Source: Acidimicrobiaceae bacterium
GTDB lineage: Bacteria > Actinomycetota > Acidimicrobiia > Acidimicrobiales > Bog-793
NCBI GenBank assembly: GCA_025464005.1
Contig: JAODBO010000144.1
Coordinates: 147,731-211,730 of the forward strand
Direction: 5' to 3'
DNA: 64,000 nt
Part shown: positions 8,439 to 16,685 of the stretch, one piece after another
How positions within the stretch are numbered: position 1 is the stretch's first letter
Layout: each line of letters opens with the position of its first letter
The notes under the pieces: generated by a model
Seen by the model: only the letters and a program-made list of their open reading frames with translations
The model's database searches: none
Told to the model about the DNA's origin: nothing
Translations under genes and position numbers: made by a program

Positions 8439-9911
8439 TTGAATCAGCGCATCGCGGTCATCGGAAGCGGGTACGTCGGCTCCGTTGCCGCTGCTTGCCT
8501 TGCCCACGTGGGGCACGACGTCGTCGGGGTGGAGAGCGACGCGCTAAAGCTCGAAAGGCTGCAAAGTGGCGTTGCACCCTTCCACGAGCCCGGGCTGGAC
8601 GCACTGCTCGAGAGCACCCTCGCGTCTGGGCATCTGACCTTCACGGCGGACTTCGGCGCCGCGATGGCCGCCTCCGAAATCGTGTTCGTATGCGTGGGTA
8701 CGCCGCCCGGGGCCGACGGACTTCCCGACATGACCGCGATGGCGGAAGTCGCACGCTCGATCGCAGAGAACCTCCGTCATCACCACGTGATCGTCACCAA
8801 GAGCACGGTGCCGATAGGCACAGGGCGATGGCTGACTGCACAGATTCAGGAGTATCTAGGACCCGAGAGCGACCTTCGGCTCGCGTTCAGCGTGGTGTCG
8901 AACCCAGAATTCCTCCGCGAAGGTCGCGCCGTCGAGGACTACCTGCATCCCGACCGCGTCGTCCTCGGCAGCGACGATGCCCGTGCCCTCGAGCTCGTCG
9001 CCGAGGTGTACGAACCGATCCTCGAGCAGCGCATTCCCGGAGAGTTCGGAACGCGTGCGCGGGTGCCGCTCTTGCAATCGGACCTCGCGACCGGCGAAAT
9101 GACCAAGTACGCGTCGAACGCCTTCCTTGCGACCAAGGTTAGCTTTGCAAACGAGATCGCCCGTCTGTGCGACTTCGTCGGAGCCGACATATCCGCAGTC
9201 ACCGAAGGCATGGGTCTCGATTCGCGTATCGGCAGGCGCTTCCTCGAGGCGGGTCTCGGCTGGGGCGGCTCCTGTCTCGGCAAGGATCTCTCTGCATTGG
9301 TGAGTACCGCCGTCGAGTTCGGCTATCACCCTCGTCTGCTCGAGGCGGCGATGAGCGTCAACGACGGGCAGCGGCAGTTCGTCGTGGACGAGCTGCTCCG
9401 CCAGCTCCGGGCGCTCCGAGGCGCGCGCGTGTGCATCCTCGGATTGGCTTTCAAAGCAGGTACGGACGACATCCGTGACTCGCCCGGTCTCGACGTCGCT
9501 GAGCGGCTGGTAGGGCGGGGCGCGTTCGTGACCGCTTACGACCCGATGGTCAGGAGCCTCTCGCAGGCTTCGGGAGTCCGCATCTGCGAGGATGCCTATG
9601 AAGCCGCTCGGGGAGTGGATGCGATCGTGGTGGCTACTGAGTGGCCAGAGTTCAGCGCCCTCGACCTCTTGGCGCTGCGAGCGCAGATGCAGGGTGACCT
9701 GCTCTTCGACGCTCGGAACATCTTCGATCCGGCGTCGGTCCGGTCGGCCGGCTACCGGTATCTCGCGATCGGCCGTCCCGCGGTAGGCGTCGAACGTCTC
9801 GCCCCCGTGGTGCTCATGCCGGCGCCTGCCCGATCGGGCGCCGAATCGGAAGTGACGGGGAGCTATGCGACCTTCGACGAGGATGGAAGACGAGAGGACG
9901 GCGGCATATGA
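8439..9911 (+). CDS. ugd: UDP-glucose 6-dehydrogenase
   Basis: 490 residues from a TTG start with AGGGGAG six bases upstream; no ATG fits the family N-terminus. The Rossmann motif VIGSGYVGSV lies at 7-16, the VTKSTVPIGTG and NPEFLREG motifs follow, and the catalytic nucleophile is Cys279 in GGSCLGKDL. A second Rossmann domain (about 320-440) contains CILGLAFKAGTDDIRDSP. The enzyme oxidises UDP-glucose to UDP-glucuronate with two NAD+, supplying acidic sugars for surface polysaccharide. GDP-mannose dehydrogenase is the main alternative; the motifs fit the UDP-glucose enzyme better. Confidence 0.9.
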   Translation: MNQRIAVIGSGYVGSVAAACLAHVGHDVVGVESDALKLERLQSGVAPFHEPGLDALLESTLASGHLTFTADFGAAMAASEIVFVCVGTPPGADGLPDMTAMAEVARSIAENLRHHHVIVTKSTVPIGTGRWLTAQIQEYLGPESDLRLAFSVVSNPEFLREGRAVEDYLHPDRVVLGSDDARALELVAEVYEPILEQRIPGEFGTRARVPLLQSDLATGEMTKYASNAFLATKVSFANEIARLCDFVGADISAVTEGMGLDSRIGRRFLEAGLGWGGSCLGKDLSALVSTAVEFGYHPRLLEAAMSVNDGQRQFVVDELLRQLRALRGARVCILGLAFKAGTDDIRDSPGLDVAERLVGRGAFVTAYDPMVRSLSQASGVRICEDAYEAARGVDAIVVATEWPEFSALDLLALRAQMQGDLLFDARNIFDPASVRSAGYRYLAIGRPAVGVERLAPVVLMPAPARSGAESEVTGSYATFDEDGRREDGGI

Positions 9912-10144
9912 AGCGCAGGGTGGCGCTCGTCGCTAGCCGCACCCTTGCGATTTATGGTTTCGCCGCGTGGGTGTACATAGCGCTCGTCGCGCTCGTTCAC
10001 CCTTATACGCTCGGGTGGCAGCTCACCCACTTCGCCCGGTTCCCTCACGAGGACACCTTCGGCGAGGTGAGTTTCGTGATCTCGTTCGTCAGCTACTTCG
10101 TCCATACCCTGCTCCGGTCCGCGGACGAGAAGACGAGCTCCTAA
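9908..10144 (+). CDS. Small membrane protein coupled to ugd
   Basis: 78 residues whose ATG overlaps the ugd stop (ATGA), implying translational coupling. Two hydrophobic segments are visible: about residues 5-30 (VASRTLAIYGFAAWVYIALV) and 54-70 (VSFVISFVSYFVHTLL), separated by a short polar loop containing FPHEDTFGE. No named family is recognised. Coupling suggests a role in sugar precursor supply or polysaccharide assembly at the membrane. It ends in a convergent 4-bp overlap with the following glycosidase gene. Confidence 0.65.
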   Translation: MKRRVALVASRTLAIYGFAAWVYIALVALVHPYTLGWQLTHFARFPHEDTFGEVSFVISFVSYFVHTLLRSADEKTSS

Positions 10145-11304
10145 CCCAGGCCGACCCGGCCGCTCTTTGGGGACCCTCGACCATGACGCGTTTTACCTGG
10201 GGCGCGACGCATCTGGTAGCGCGCAATGGCTGACTTCGGACCGAACGCGGTCACATATGCCGCGAGGGAGCGGGGGGCGACATTCGCGTCGAGCGTGAGG
10301 ATCCCGTCCCCTCCCGGGTCGAACCACGACTCGTACGCCACGTCGTGTCGGGCGATGAAGGTACCCATGTCGGCCACGTACGTGCCGTCATCTCCTCCCT
10401 GGCTCGTCGAGACCGTGCCCCACTCCGGGATGCTTAGTGGCTTGCCGTGGGCCCGCGCGAAACGCTCGAGCGCGTAGAGGCCGAGCTTCTCGGAGGCGAG
10501 GAGCTGCCATCGTTTGGGCGAGCTGATCGGCGGGAGCGAGCGCACGCCGGAGGCGTCGTAGTTGTCGATCCCGACGATGTCGACGTAGGCGTTACCAGGG
10601 TAGTAGCGGGTCAAGGGAATGTCCTGGTAACCGGCGTTCACGTTCCAGTCGAACAGGAAGTGAGCACCGCGTACCGAGCGCATGGCCTTCACGGTTTGGG
10701 CGAAACATTTAGCCCAGGAAGACCACCCGGAGGGGTTCGGGCCGATCGAGTCGTAGTACCAATCGCCATTCATCTCGGGACCGAGCCGGATTACGGAATA
10801 CTGGAATCCCCTGGCGATGAGCCGCGAAGCAAGTTGGCGACCGTAGGTGCGGAAAGCGCCCGCGGCGCACTGGATCCGCCAATCGGGTGTCGCGGCGACC
10901 TGGTCCGGGACGAGACTCTGGGTGATTATGACGGTGCGGTCCCGCGGGTCCCGGGCCAACCACTTCGCGAAGCCATATCCGCGTCGAGTCACCCAAGGGT
11001 CGACCCAGGCTCCCCAGTTGACGTCCGCGTTGGAGAACGTCTCGAGGCAGTTGTAGTGGATCCCCGTGGCTCGCTCGACCGGCGCAAGCGACGTCGGAAG
11101 GTTGTAGTTCTTAAAGGAGATGTCGACGCAGGTCGTCTTGGAGTTGCCGGCTTGGACGACGCCGGGCGAGCGCACGAGCGTGCCCCCAGAGGGAGCGCTC
11201 GCGTCACCGATCAACGACGTTCCAAGGGTAGGGACCAGTCCAAGTAGCGCAGCGGCCAGGGTCGCGACGCTCGCAAGGCCGACCAAACGTCGTCTGGATC
11301 TCAT
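10141..11304 (-). CDS. Secreted GH26-like glycoside hydrolase, paralogue 1
   Basis: 387 residues; ATG at 11304 preceded by GAGGAAG. A signal peptide (residues 1-35) is followed by the motif VVQAGNSKTTC, shared with the two paralogues in this window. The catalytic domain resembles a clan GH-A barrel: likely acid/base Glu177 in RLGPEMNGDW, and likely nucleophile Glu294 in SIPEWG; FLFDWNVNAG and YPGNAYVDIVGID are further core strands. In classical GH26 mannanases the acid/base is preceded by His; here it is Pro. Probably an extracellular endo-glycanase acting on the polysaccharide made by this locus. Last gene of a four-gene minus-strand operon. Confidence 0.8.
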   Translation of the reverse strand: MRSRRRLVGLASVATLAAALLGLVPTLGTSLIGDASAPSGGTLVRSPGVVQAGNSKTTCVDISFKNYNLPTSLAPVERATGIHYNCLETFSNADVNWGAWVDPWVTRRGYGFAKWLARDPRDRTVIITQSLVPDQVAATPDWRIQCAAGAFRTYGRQLASRLIARGFQYSVIRLGPEMNGDWYYDSIGPNPSGWSSWAKCFAQTVKAMRSVRGAHFLFDWNVNAGYQDIPLTRYYPGNAYVDIVGIDNYDASGVRSLPPISSPKRWQLLASEKLGLYALERFARAHGKPLSIPEWGTVSTSQGGDDGTYVADMGTFIARHDVAYESWFDPGGDGILTLDANVAPRSLAAYVTAFGPKSAIARYQMRRAPGKTRHGRGSPKSGRVGLG

Positions 11305-11393
11305 GGAACTTCCTCGGCGCGCGACTTGCCGGATCAGCGCCCAGCCTCTCCTACAAGATCGCCATCTGCAAGTCGCCCCCTCCTCGGCCCCGC

Positions 11394-12269
11394 TCATCCT
11401 TCGCCGAGTCTCGGCAGCTGCCACAGATCGCCCCACTGCCGATCGAAGGTTCGAGGGACGAATGCGATGAGACCCGATCCGGGATAGGGGGTGAACTCGC
11501 CAAACCAGACTTCGTTGCCGGTGTAATACAGGTCGACTCGCATGAAATCGAAGCCGCGCCCAAGATCGCTCGCTGCGCGCAGCATCTTTTCTAGGCCGGG
11601 AGGGCGCATCAGATCGGCTTCAGCGGGAAAGGCCTTCGTCGCGACCGCCAGCCTCGTCCATTCCACGTCGTAGTACGTCGAATGATGATTCTCGAACCGG
11701 CGCGTGTCGATCTGGATGAAGCGAGGTACTCCCTCGAATACGAAGAACTTGTAGTCCGTCGGCCCAAGGTGATCTCCCACGAGCTCCTCGACGAGGAACA
11801 TCGGGCGCGCCATCTCATAGGCCCATTCGCAAAGATGATTGTAGGTCGACGGAGACAACCATCCTCTGGTGAGCTCGATGAGCCGGGTCACCTGTTCCTC
11901 GCTCACAGGGCCTGACATCGGAAGGACGAGGCCACTGGCGTTGTTCGGTTTCAACACCCAGCGTTCCGGCAAGTCGACATCTAGCAGCTCTTTCAGGTCC
12001 ACGCCATACCAGTGTGTGCGCGGCACTCGGGCATGCGCGCAGGACGCCGCGGCGGCCTTCATCGCCAGCTTGTCGCACGTCCAGGAGATGCATCGTCGAC
12101 GATCGTTGAGTATCCGCCAGTTGACCTTTTCGGTCAGCGTTCTAGGGTGCTTGAGCTTCGGAATGCGCCGATGGGCACGTAGATACTCGAAGTCCCTGCG
12201 AAGCCTCTCGGGAAGGGCGTTCGCCATCGAATTCAGCCGATCCCTTGCTGGCCTGTTGAAATGAGTCAC
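11394..12269 (-). CDS. TupA-like ATP-grasp protein, copy 1
   Basis: 291 residues. It matches the TupA-like ATP-grasp family: LPERLRRDFEYLRAHRRIP near the start, WVLKPNNASG (ATP-binding Lys), LVEELVGD, TDYKFFVFEG, and a C-terminal RVDLYYTGNEVWFGEFTPYP with metal-binding acids. Members are found in teichuronopeptide and capsule loci and probably attach an amino acid to an acidic sugar. The GTG start at 12269 lies 3 bases after the stop of copy 2; ATG 12227 (MANALPERL) is an alternative. A close paralogue of the preceding gene. Confidence 0.8.
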   Translation of the reverse strand: MTHFNRPARDRLNSMANALPERLRRDFEYLRAHRRIPKLKHPRTLTEKVNWRILNDRRRCISWTCDKLAMKAAAASCAHARVPRTHWYGVDLKELLDVDLPERWVLKPNNASGLVLPMSGPVSEEQVTRLIELTRGWLSPSTYNHLCEWAYEMARPMFLVEELVGDHLGPTDYKFFVFEGVPRFIQIDTRRFENHHSTYYDVEWTRLAVATKAFPAEADLMRPPGLEKMLRAASDLGRGFDFMRVDLYYTGNEVWFGEFTPYPGSGLIAFVPRTFDRQWGDLWQLPRLGEG

Positions 12270-12272
12270 GCG

Positions 12273-13238
12273 CTAGGAGAAGTCCGGCAGTCGCCAAAGC
12301 GCCCCCCAGGAGCGGTCGAAGGAAGCTGGCTGAATCTTCATGAGACCAGACGCGGGGTATGGGGTGAGCTCGCCGAACCAGACCTCGCCGAGCACGTCGT
12401 AAAGGTCGACGCGCATGAAGTCGAAATCTCGTCCGAGATATCTGGCAGCATCCATCATTTGATCGAGGTGAGCTGGCTCAGGCAGCTTCTCAGCAGTGGG
12501 AAAGCGGGAGTGCACCGGCAACACGTCCCAGAGGGTCGAATAGAAGGACATCTTGTGGTCGACGAAGCGCTCGGTATCGACCTGGATGAACAGTGGCTCG
12601 CCATCGAAGACGTAGAACTTGTAGTCGATGGGCGCCACGTCCACGCCGATGAACTCCTCGACCAGTAGCACGCGTTGAGCAGCGAGATAGACCCATTCGC
12701 ACAAGTGGTCGTACGTGGCGGGATCGAGCCAGCCGATTGTCGACCCCCGCAGTCGCTTGACGTCCTCGGGCGTCACCTGGCCCTTGCCCTGGATGACCCG
12801 TCCGCTCGCGTTGTTCGGCTTGAGGATCCAGGAGTCGGGAAGCGTCAAAGATGTCAGTTCGTTGATGTCTGTTCCGGCCCAGCAGGTGGTCGGCACGCTG
12901 ACAAGTGCGCAGCCCTTGGCGAACTGTTTCATGGCCAGCTTGTCACCCGTCCAGGAGAGTTCAGGTCGGCGATCTTTCAAAATGCGCCAATTGATCTTCT
13001 CGTTGAAGGTCTTCGGATTCCGTAGGCTCGGAATCCGCTTGTGCGACTGGAAGTACTTGATGTCTCTGCGTAATCTCTCTGGCAAAGCAGTGAACACGCG
13101 CGTTCTCCATGCGGCCTTCGGCCTGCGCTTCACGTCGGTCGCGACCCGAGCACGGCGAATTCCGCCGGGCGCGTCGACATCTCGCGCGGCGAGGCCGCCG
13201 ACCTGTTCGTCATGCCGCTGGCTACTCTCATCAACCAT
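12273..13238 (-). CDS. TupA-like ATP-grasp protein, copy 2
   Basis: 321 residues, paralogous with its downstream neighbour throughout: ALPERLRRDIKYFQSHKRIP, SWILKPNNASG, LVEEFIGVD, IDYKFYVFDG and RVDLYDVLGEVWFGELTPYP align directly. The N-terminal ~45 residues are poorly conserved, so the true start may be further in; ATG 13238 sits 2 bases after the stop of the upstream glycosidase gene, which favours coupling. Presumed to ligate an amino acid or peptide to uronic acid residues of the surface polymer, consistent with ugd in the locus. Confidence 0.8.
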   Translation of the reverse strand: MVDESSQRHDEQVGGLAARDVDAPGGIRRARVATDVKRRPKAAWRTRVFTALPERLRRDIKYFQSHKRIPSLRNPKTFNEKINWRILKDRRPELSWTGDKLAMKQFAKGCALVSVPTTCWAGTDINELTSLTLPDSWILKPNNASGRVIQGKGQVTPEDVKRLRGSTIGWLDPATYDHLCEWVYLAAQRVLLVEEFIGVDVAPIDYKFYVFDGEPLFIQVDTERFVDHKMSFYSTLWDVLPVHSRFPTAEKLPEPAHLDQMMDAARYLGRDFDFMRVDLYDVLGEVWFGELTPYPASGLMKIQPASFDRSWGALWRLPDFS

Positions 13239-13240
13239 CG

Positions 13241-14332
13241 CTAGAACGTTCGCTGGTACGTCGCGATGCGGGAGTGGGGCCCAAATAGCGCGATGTACGC
13301 AGCGAGCGAGTTGGGCGCTTGCAGAGCGTTCAGTTGGAAGATGTGGTTATCGCCAACGTCATACCAGCATTGGTATGCGACATCGTGGCTGAGCACGAAA
13401 CGCCCCATCGCGTCGACGTATCGAGAGTCGTCGCCGTGAGTATCCAGTGTGGCCCACTCCGGAATGCTCAGCGGCTTTCGGTGCTGGCGCGCGAACTTGT
13501 AGATCTGGGTCAGGCCGAGCGGCTCGGTGACGAGCACCGTCCAGCGTGTCGGTGAACTGACCGGGGGAAGCGGGATCGGCGCCTCGTCGTACGCGTCGAC
13601 GCCGACGATATCCACGTACGCGTTGCCTGGATAGTAGCCGGTCAGAGGCAGGTTCTCGTAGCCGGCGTTGACGTTCCAATCAAATAGGAAATGCGCCCCG
13701 GGCACGCCTCGCATCGTCCGAACGATCCGAGCGAAGTACCGGGCCCACTGACGCCGTTGAACTGGCGTTGTACCGATCCAGTCGTTCTCCCAAGGCCCGT
13801 TCATCTCAGGACCCAATCGGATCACCGAATAGCCGAACCCGGCACGGATGAGATTCTCGGAAAGTTGCCGAGCATACTTGTCATAGGCCCCGGCGGCGCC
13901 GCGGGCCCGCCAGTTGGCCGTGGCTGCGATGGGGTCAGGAACGAGATTCTCCGTGAGGATGACCGTCCGGCGCGTTGGCTCGGCAGCGAGCCACCCAACA
14001 TAACCGTACTGTGGATCGACCAGCCAGGGCCTCGTCCAGTCGGCCCAGGTCGCATTTGTGGTGCTGAATGTTTCGACACACTGATAGGTATTTCCGGTCG
14101 CACTTTCGGCCTCTTTCACTGCGCTTCCGAGTGCTGCATAGATACAGGTCGTCTTGGAATTGCCGGCCTGAACTAAGCGGATGGGCCGAGACATAAGATC
14201 ATTCGCTCGGACCGCCGGGGGCCGATCCAAATCCGCGGAGGCTGTGCCTTGTATGGCGAGCGTCCCAGCGAGCAACAAGGCGCAGGCCGGGGACCACCGT
14301 CCCCACGTCCACACGCGCCGCCGCCGCCTCAC
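13241..14332 (-). CDS. Secreted GH26-like glycoside hydrolase, paralogue 2
   Basis: 363 residues from a GTG. Arg-rich start and hydrophobic stretch (SPACALLLAGTLAI) form a signal peptide. The LVQAGNSKTTC motif, acid/base Glu176 (RLGPEMNGPW), FLFDWNVNAG and likely nucleophile Glu292 (SIPEWA) all match paralogue 1. It heads a minus-strand operon glycosidase, ATP-grasp, ATP-grasp, glycosidase, so hydrolase and decorating enzymes are co-expressed. The start has no clear ribosome site; the protein is otherwise complete. Confidence 0.78.
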   Translation of the reverse strand: MRRRRRVWTWGRWSPACALLLAGTLAIQGTASADLDRPPAVRANDLMSRPIRLVQAGNSKTTCIYAALGSAVKEAESATGNTYQCVETFSTTNATWADWTRPWLVDPQYGYVGWLAAEPTRRTVILTENLVPDPIAATANWRARGAAGAYDKYARQLSENLIRAGFGYSVIRLGPEMNGPWENDWIGTTPVQRRQWARYFARIVRTMRGVPGAHFLFDWNVNAGYENLPLTGYYPGNAYVDIVGVDAYDEAPIPLPPVSSPTRWTVLVTEPLGLTQIYKFARQHRKPLSIPEWATLDTHGDDSRYVDAMGRFVLSHDVAYQCWYDVGDNHIFQLNALQAPNSLAAYIALFGPHSRIATYQRTF

Positions 14333-14516
14333 GATGCAGCCGCGGACTTCAACCCTGCGAACGGGGAGGTCGTGCCGATGTCGCTCGACAGGGCAGACGT
14401 GATTACCACGCCCTCATACTACCGCTCAGGCGCGCTGTCGGGGATGGACTGCAAGGCTGGGAGGGGAGCCGCTCTACAGGCGAGGTCTGCCGCGGTGCGT
14501 ACCCTATGCTTTAGAC

Positions 14517-15218
14517 ATGGCCCGCGCGTTCGGCATAATCTCTCCGCATCTCGATGATGCGTCGCTGAGCTGCTCGCAGTTCATAGCCGCATATCCGGGC
14601 TCGCAGATCACCACGGTGTTCGCCGGCGGCCCTCGCTATGTGAGCCCGCTCACGGAATGGGATCGCGCCTCCAAGTGCTTCCGGGACGGTGACGATGTAA
14701 TCGGCATCCGCCGGAAGGAGGATGCCCGCTCGGCCGTCCTTCTCGGGGCGACAACGCATCATCTGGAGTTCTGGGATCGGCAGTACCGGAGCCCTCAGTA
14801 TCGCTACCGGGGCGTGGGAGAGGAAGAGCTCGCGGGATCCATCGCCGAAGAGCTGGAACGTCATGCGCGAACCCTTGCGGTCGACGCATGGGTTGTGCCG
14901 CTCGGCCTCGGTCATATCGATCATCGCCTGACAGCGGAAGCGTGCTTGGCTTTCGCCGGGGCGCGAGACGGCGAGTTCTTCGTTTACGAGGAACTTCCCT
15001 ATCGTCAGGAGAGTGCTGACGACGTCGCGCGCGCCAGGCTTAAGCTCGAGGAACGCGGCTTCCGGCTCACTAAGGACGAGAGCTTGCAATTCGTAGGCGG
15101 TTCGACAATGAAAAAGGCAGCGATCCGGTGCCACGTGTCGCAGCGTCGTGCGCTAAGGGGGCGCGTCCGGACCGCCGTGCGTGGACCGGAGCACATCTGG
15201 CGACTTGAGCGCCGTTAG
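14517..15218 (+). CDS. PIG-L family deacetylase (LmbE-like)
   Basis: 233 residues. The zinc motif usually written PHPDD reads PHLDDASLS at residues 10-18, keeping both aspartates, and the distal histidine motif GLGHIDHRLT is present near 131. These metalloenzymes remove N-acetyl groups from GlcNAc-containing sugars or related amides. Divergent from the glycosidase/TupA operon; probably deacetylates a glycan or precursor of the surface polymer. ATG at 14517; a shared 183-bp divergent promoter region lies upstream. Confidence 0.85.
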   Translation: MARAFGIISPHLDDASLSCSQFIAAYPGSQITTVFAGGPRYVSPLTEWDRASKCFRDGDDVIGIRRKEDARSAVLLGATTHHLEFWDRQYRSPQYRYRGVGEEELAGSIAEELERHARTLAVDAWVVPLGLGHIDHRLTAEACLAFAGARDGEFFVYEELPYRQESADDVARARLKLEERGFRLTKDESLQFVGGSTMKKAAIRCHVSQRRALRGRVRTAVRGPEHIWRLERR

Positions 15219-15229
15219 CCGCGCGAGTA

Positions 15230-16312
15230 TCACCTATTGCGGCTGTAGGCGTTCACCCGAGTGATTATCGGGTATACAAGGCGACGGCCCAGGCCGCGGG
15301 CCGGAACCATTATGAAGAGACGAAACAACGATGGACGTAGCGGGTGGCGCCGGTACCAAACGGAGCGTCGCGGCGTGATGCCTCGAATCTCGAGGCGGGG
15401 CAGGATTCGCGAGAGCCCGTGAGCTCGCGCGTCGCGGTAGCGCAAAACCCAGTAACCGACCGAGTCGAGTCCCGTGACCCACATCGGCGTGAGGCAGAGC
15501 CATCCCCAGGGGATGCACACATCCTCGAGCCAGGTCTTGGCCGTTGAGTCCTTGATCTGCTTGACCTGATCCGGGGTAAGGGGCTCGAGCAGATACGAAT
15601 GTCGCGTCGTCACCTCACGTCCCTGTCGGATTCCCCGCCGGATCACGGCCGGCCAGGGTATCGGCGCATCCGTTGGCCAAGGATGGCACAGCACTTCGAG
15701 GCCATCATCGAGGTAACGCCTGGCATGTGCCTGCTCGTTCTCGTCGAACGACAACCCAAGCGCCTGCCAACGCCCCAAGTGGTAGAGCCCGGTGTCCGTC
15801 AAGCCATACGTGCGTAACTTCGCCACGCCGCTGGTTGTGGACTCAACCAGCTCGTCGGTGAGCATCTTGTCCTTCGACATGAGGAGCGTCTGAATGTTCA
15901 CGCAGCGAGGATGGGATTCGAATAGCTCAACCGCTCGCGCAACGACGTCATCGTCCCACCAGAGCATTTGAAAGTCACCTTGGAGGAGATGGACGAACGA
16001 GTAACCACGCGACGTCGCATGTTCGAAAGCATGTTGATAGGCGGTATATAGGCTTCCGACCTTGGCGTTGCGCTGCACGTCGTTGGCCGTGCGAAGCAGT
16101 ACCGCGACCTGGTCATCCTCCGCCGCTATTTCAGCGAGCGACGAGCGGAGCTCCACATCTGGGCTTGCGTTGTCGACGATGAACAGATGGTCGTCGGGAG
16201 CGGTCGCGCGGATCGACCGCACCGCATTCAAGAAGTAGGTCGGCAGTCCGTGACCGACCAGCACGTGGAGCACGCGCCTGGCTGAATGCCCTTCGGCATC
16301 GGCTGTTCCCAT
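15230..16312 (-). CDS. Glycosyltransferase (GT-A, capsule type)
   Basis: 360 residues with ATG at 16312 preceded by AGGAGGAG. The N-terminal strand RVLHVLVGHGLPTYFLNAV, the donor-binding HLFIVDNASPD and the acidic FVHLLQGDFQMLWWDDDV point to a GT-A enzyme. The C-terminal third (YLLEPLTPDQVKQIK, WGWLCLTP) is not typical of common GT2 families, so the acceptor class is unknown. It ends 12 bases from the convergent PIG-L gene. Role inferred: addition of a sugar in surface polysaccharide assembly. Confidence 0.75.
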   Translation of the reverse strand: MGTADAEGHSARRVLHVLVGHGLPTYFLNAVRSIRATAPDDHLFIVDNASPDVELRSSLAEIAAEDDQVAVLLRTANDVQRNAKVGSLYTAYQHAFEHATSRGYSFVHLLQGDFQMLWWDDDVVARAVELFESHPRCVNIQTLLMSKDKMLTDELVESTTSGVAKLRTYGLTDTGLYHLGRWQALGLSFDENEQAHARRYLDDGLEVLCHPWPTDAPIPWPAVIRRGIRQGREVTTRHSYLLEPLTPDQVKQIKDSTAKTWLEDVCIPWGWLCLTPMWVTGLDSVGYWVLRYRDARAHGLSRILPRLEIRGITPRRSVWYRRHPLRPSLFRLFIMVPARGLGRRLVYPIITRVNAYSRNR

Positions 16313-16685
16313 GGTCTCCTCCTGGCGGCCCACTGGTCCGCGCCGCTGCGTTCGGCGCAGATTCAAGCTAGCGGTCGCGAACGTCGAGGAGGGAAGCGCC
16401 CGAAGCGGGTCCCGAACGCCACGAAATTCGCCGCCACTGCGTCGTTGATGTCGCAGTCGAAGTAATGTGCTGCCGGCGAGAGTGATATCGAGAGCGCCGG
16501 CGGGCGAACAACTCCGACGATACGGCGCCTAATGCGCTCGAGGTTGCAAGGCGCACGGCACCACGATGACCTGGACGAGCACGACGAGAACCAAGATCTC
16601 GAAGTCGAAGAAGAAGCTCGTCACCGCCACGACGGAGGCGACTGCGAGCGGCGACCCACGGAGCACCGGGCACCCTGACGTATCG
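16313..16685. other. Divergent intergenic region, possible Thr/Lys-rich leader
   Basis: Between the glycosyltransferase and flippase genes. The flippase frame is open back to an ATG at 16566 and would add a Thr/Lys-rich stretch (TKISKSKKKLVTATTE) unlike other flippases. The rest (16313-16565) shows no supported gene and presumably holds divergent promoters. Confidence 0.4.
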
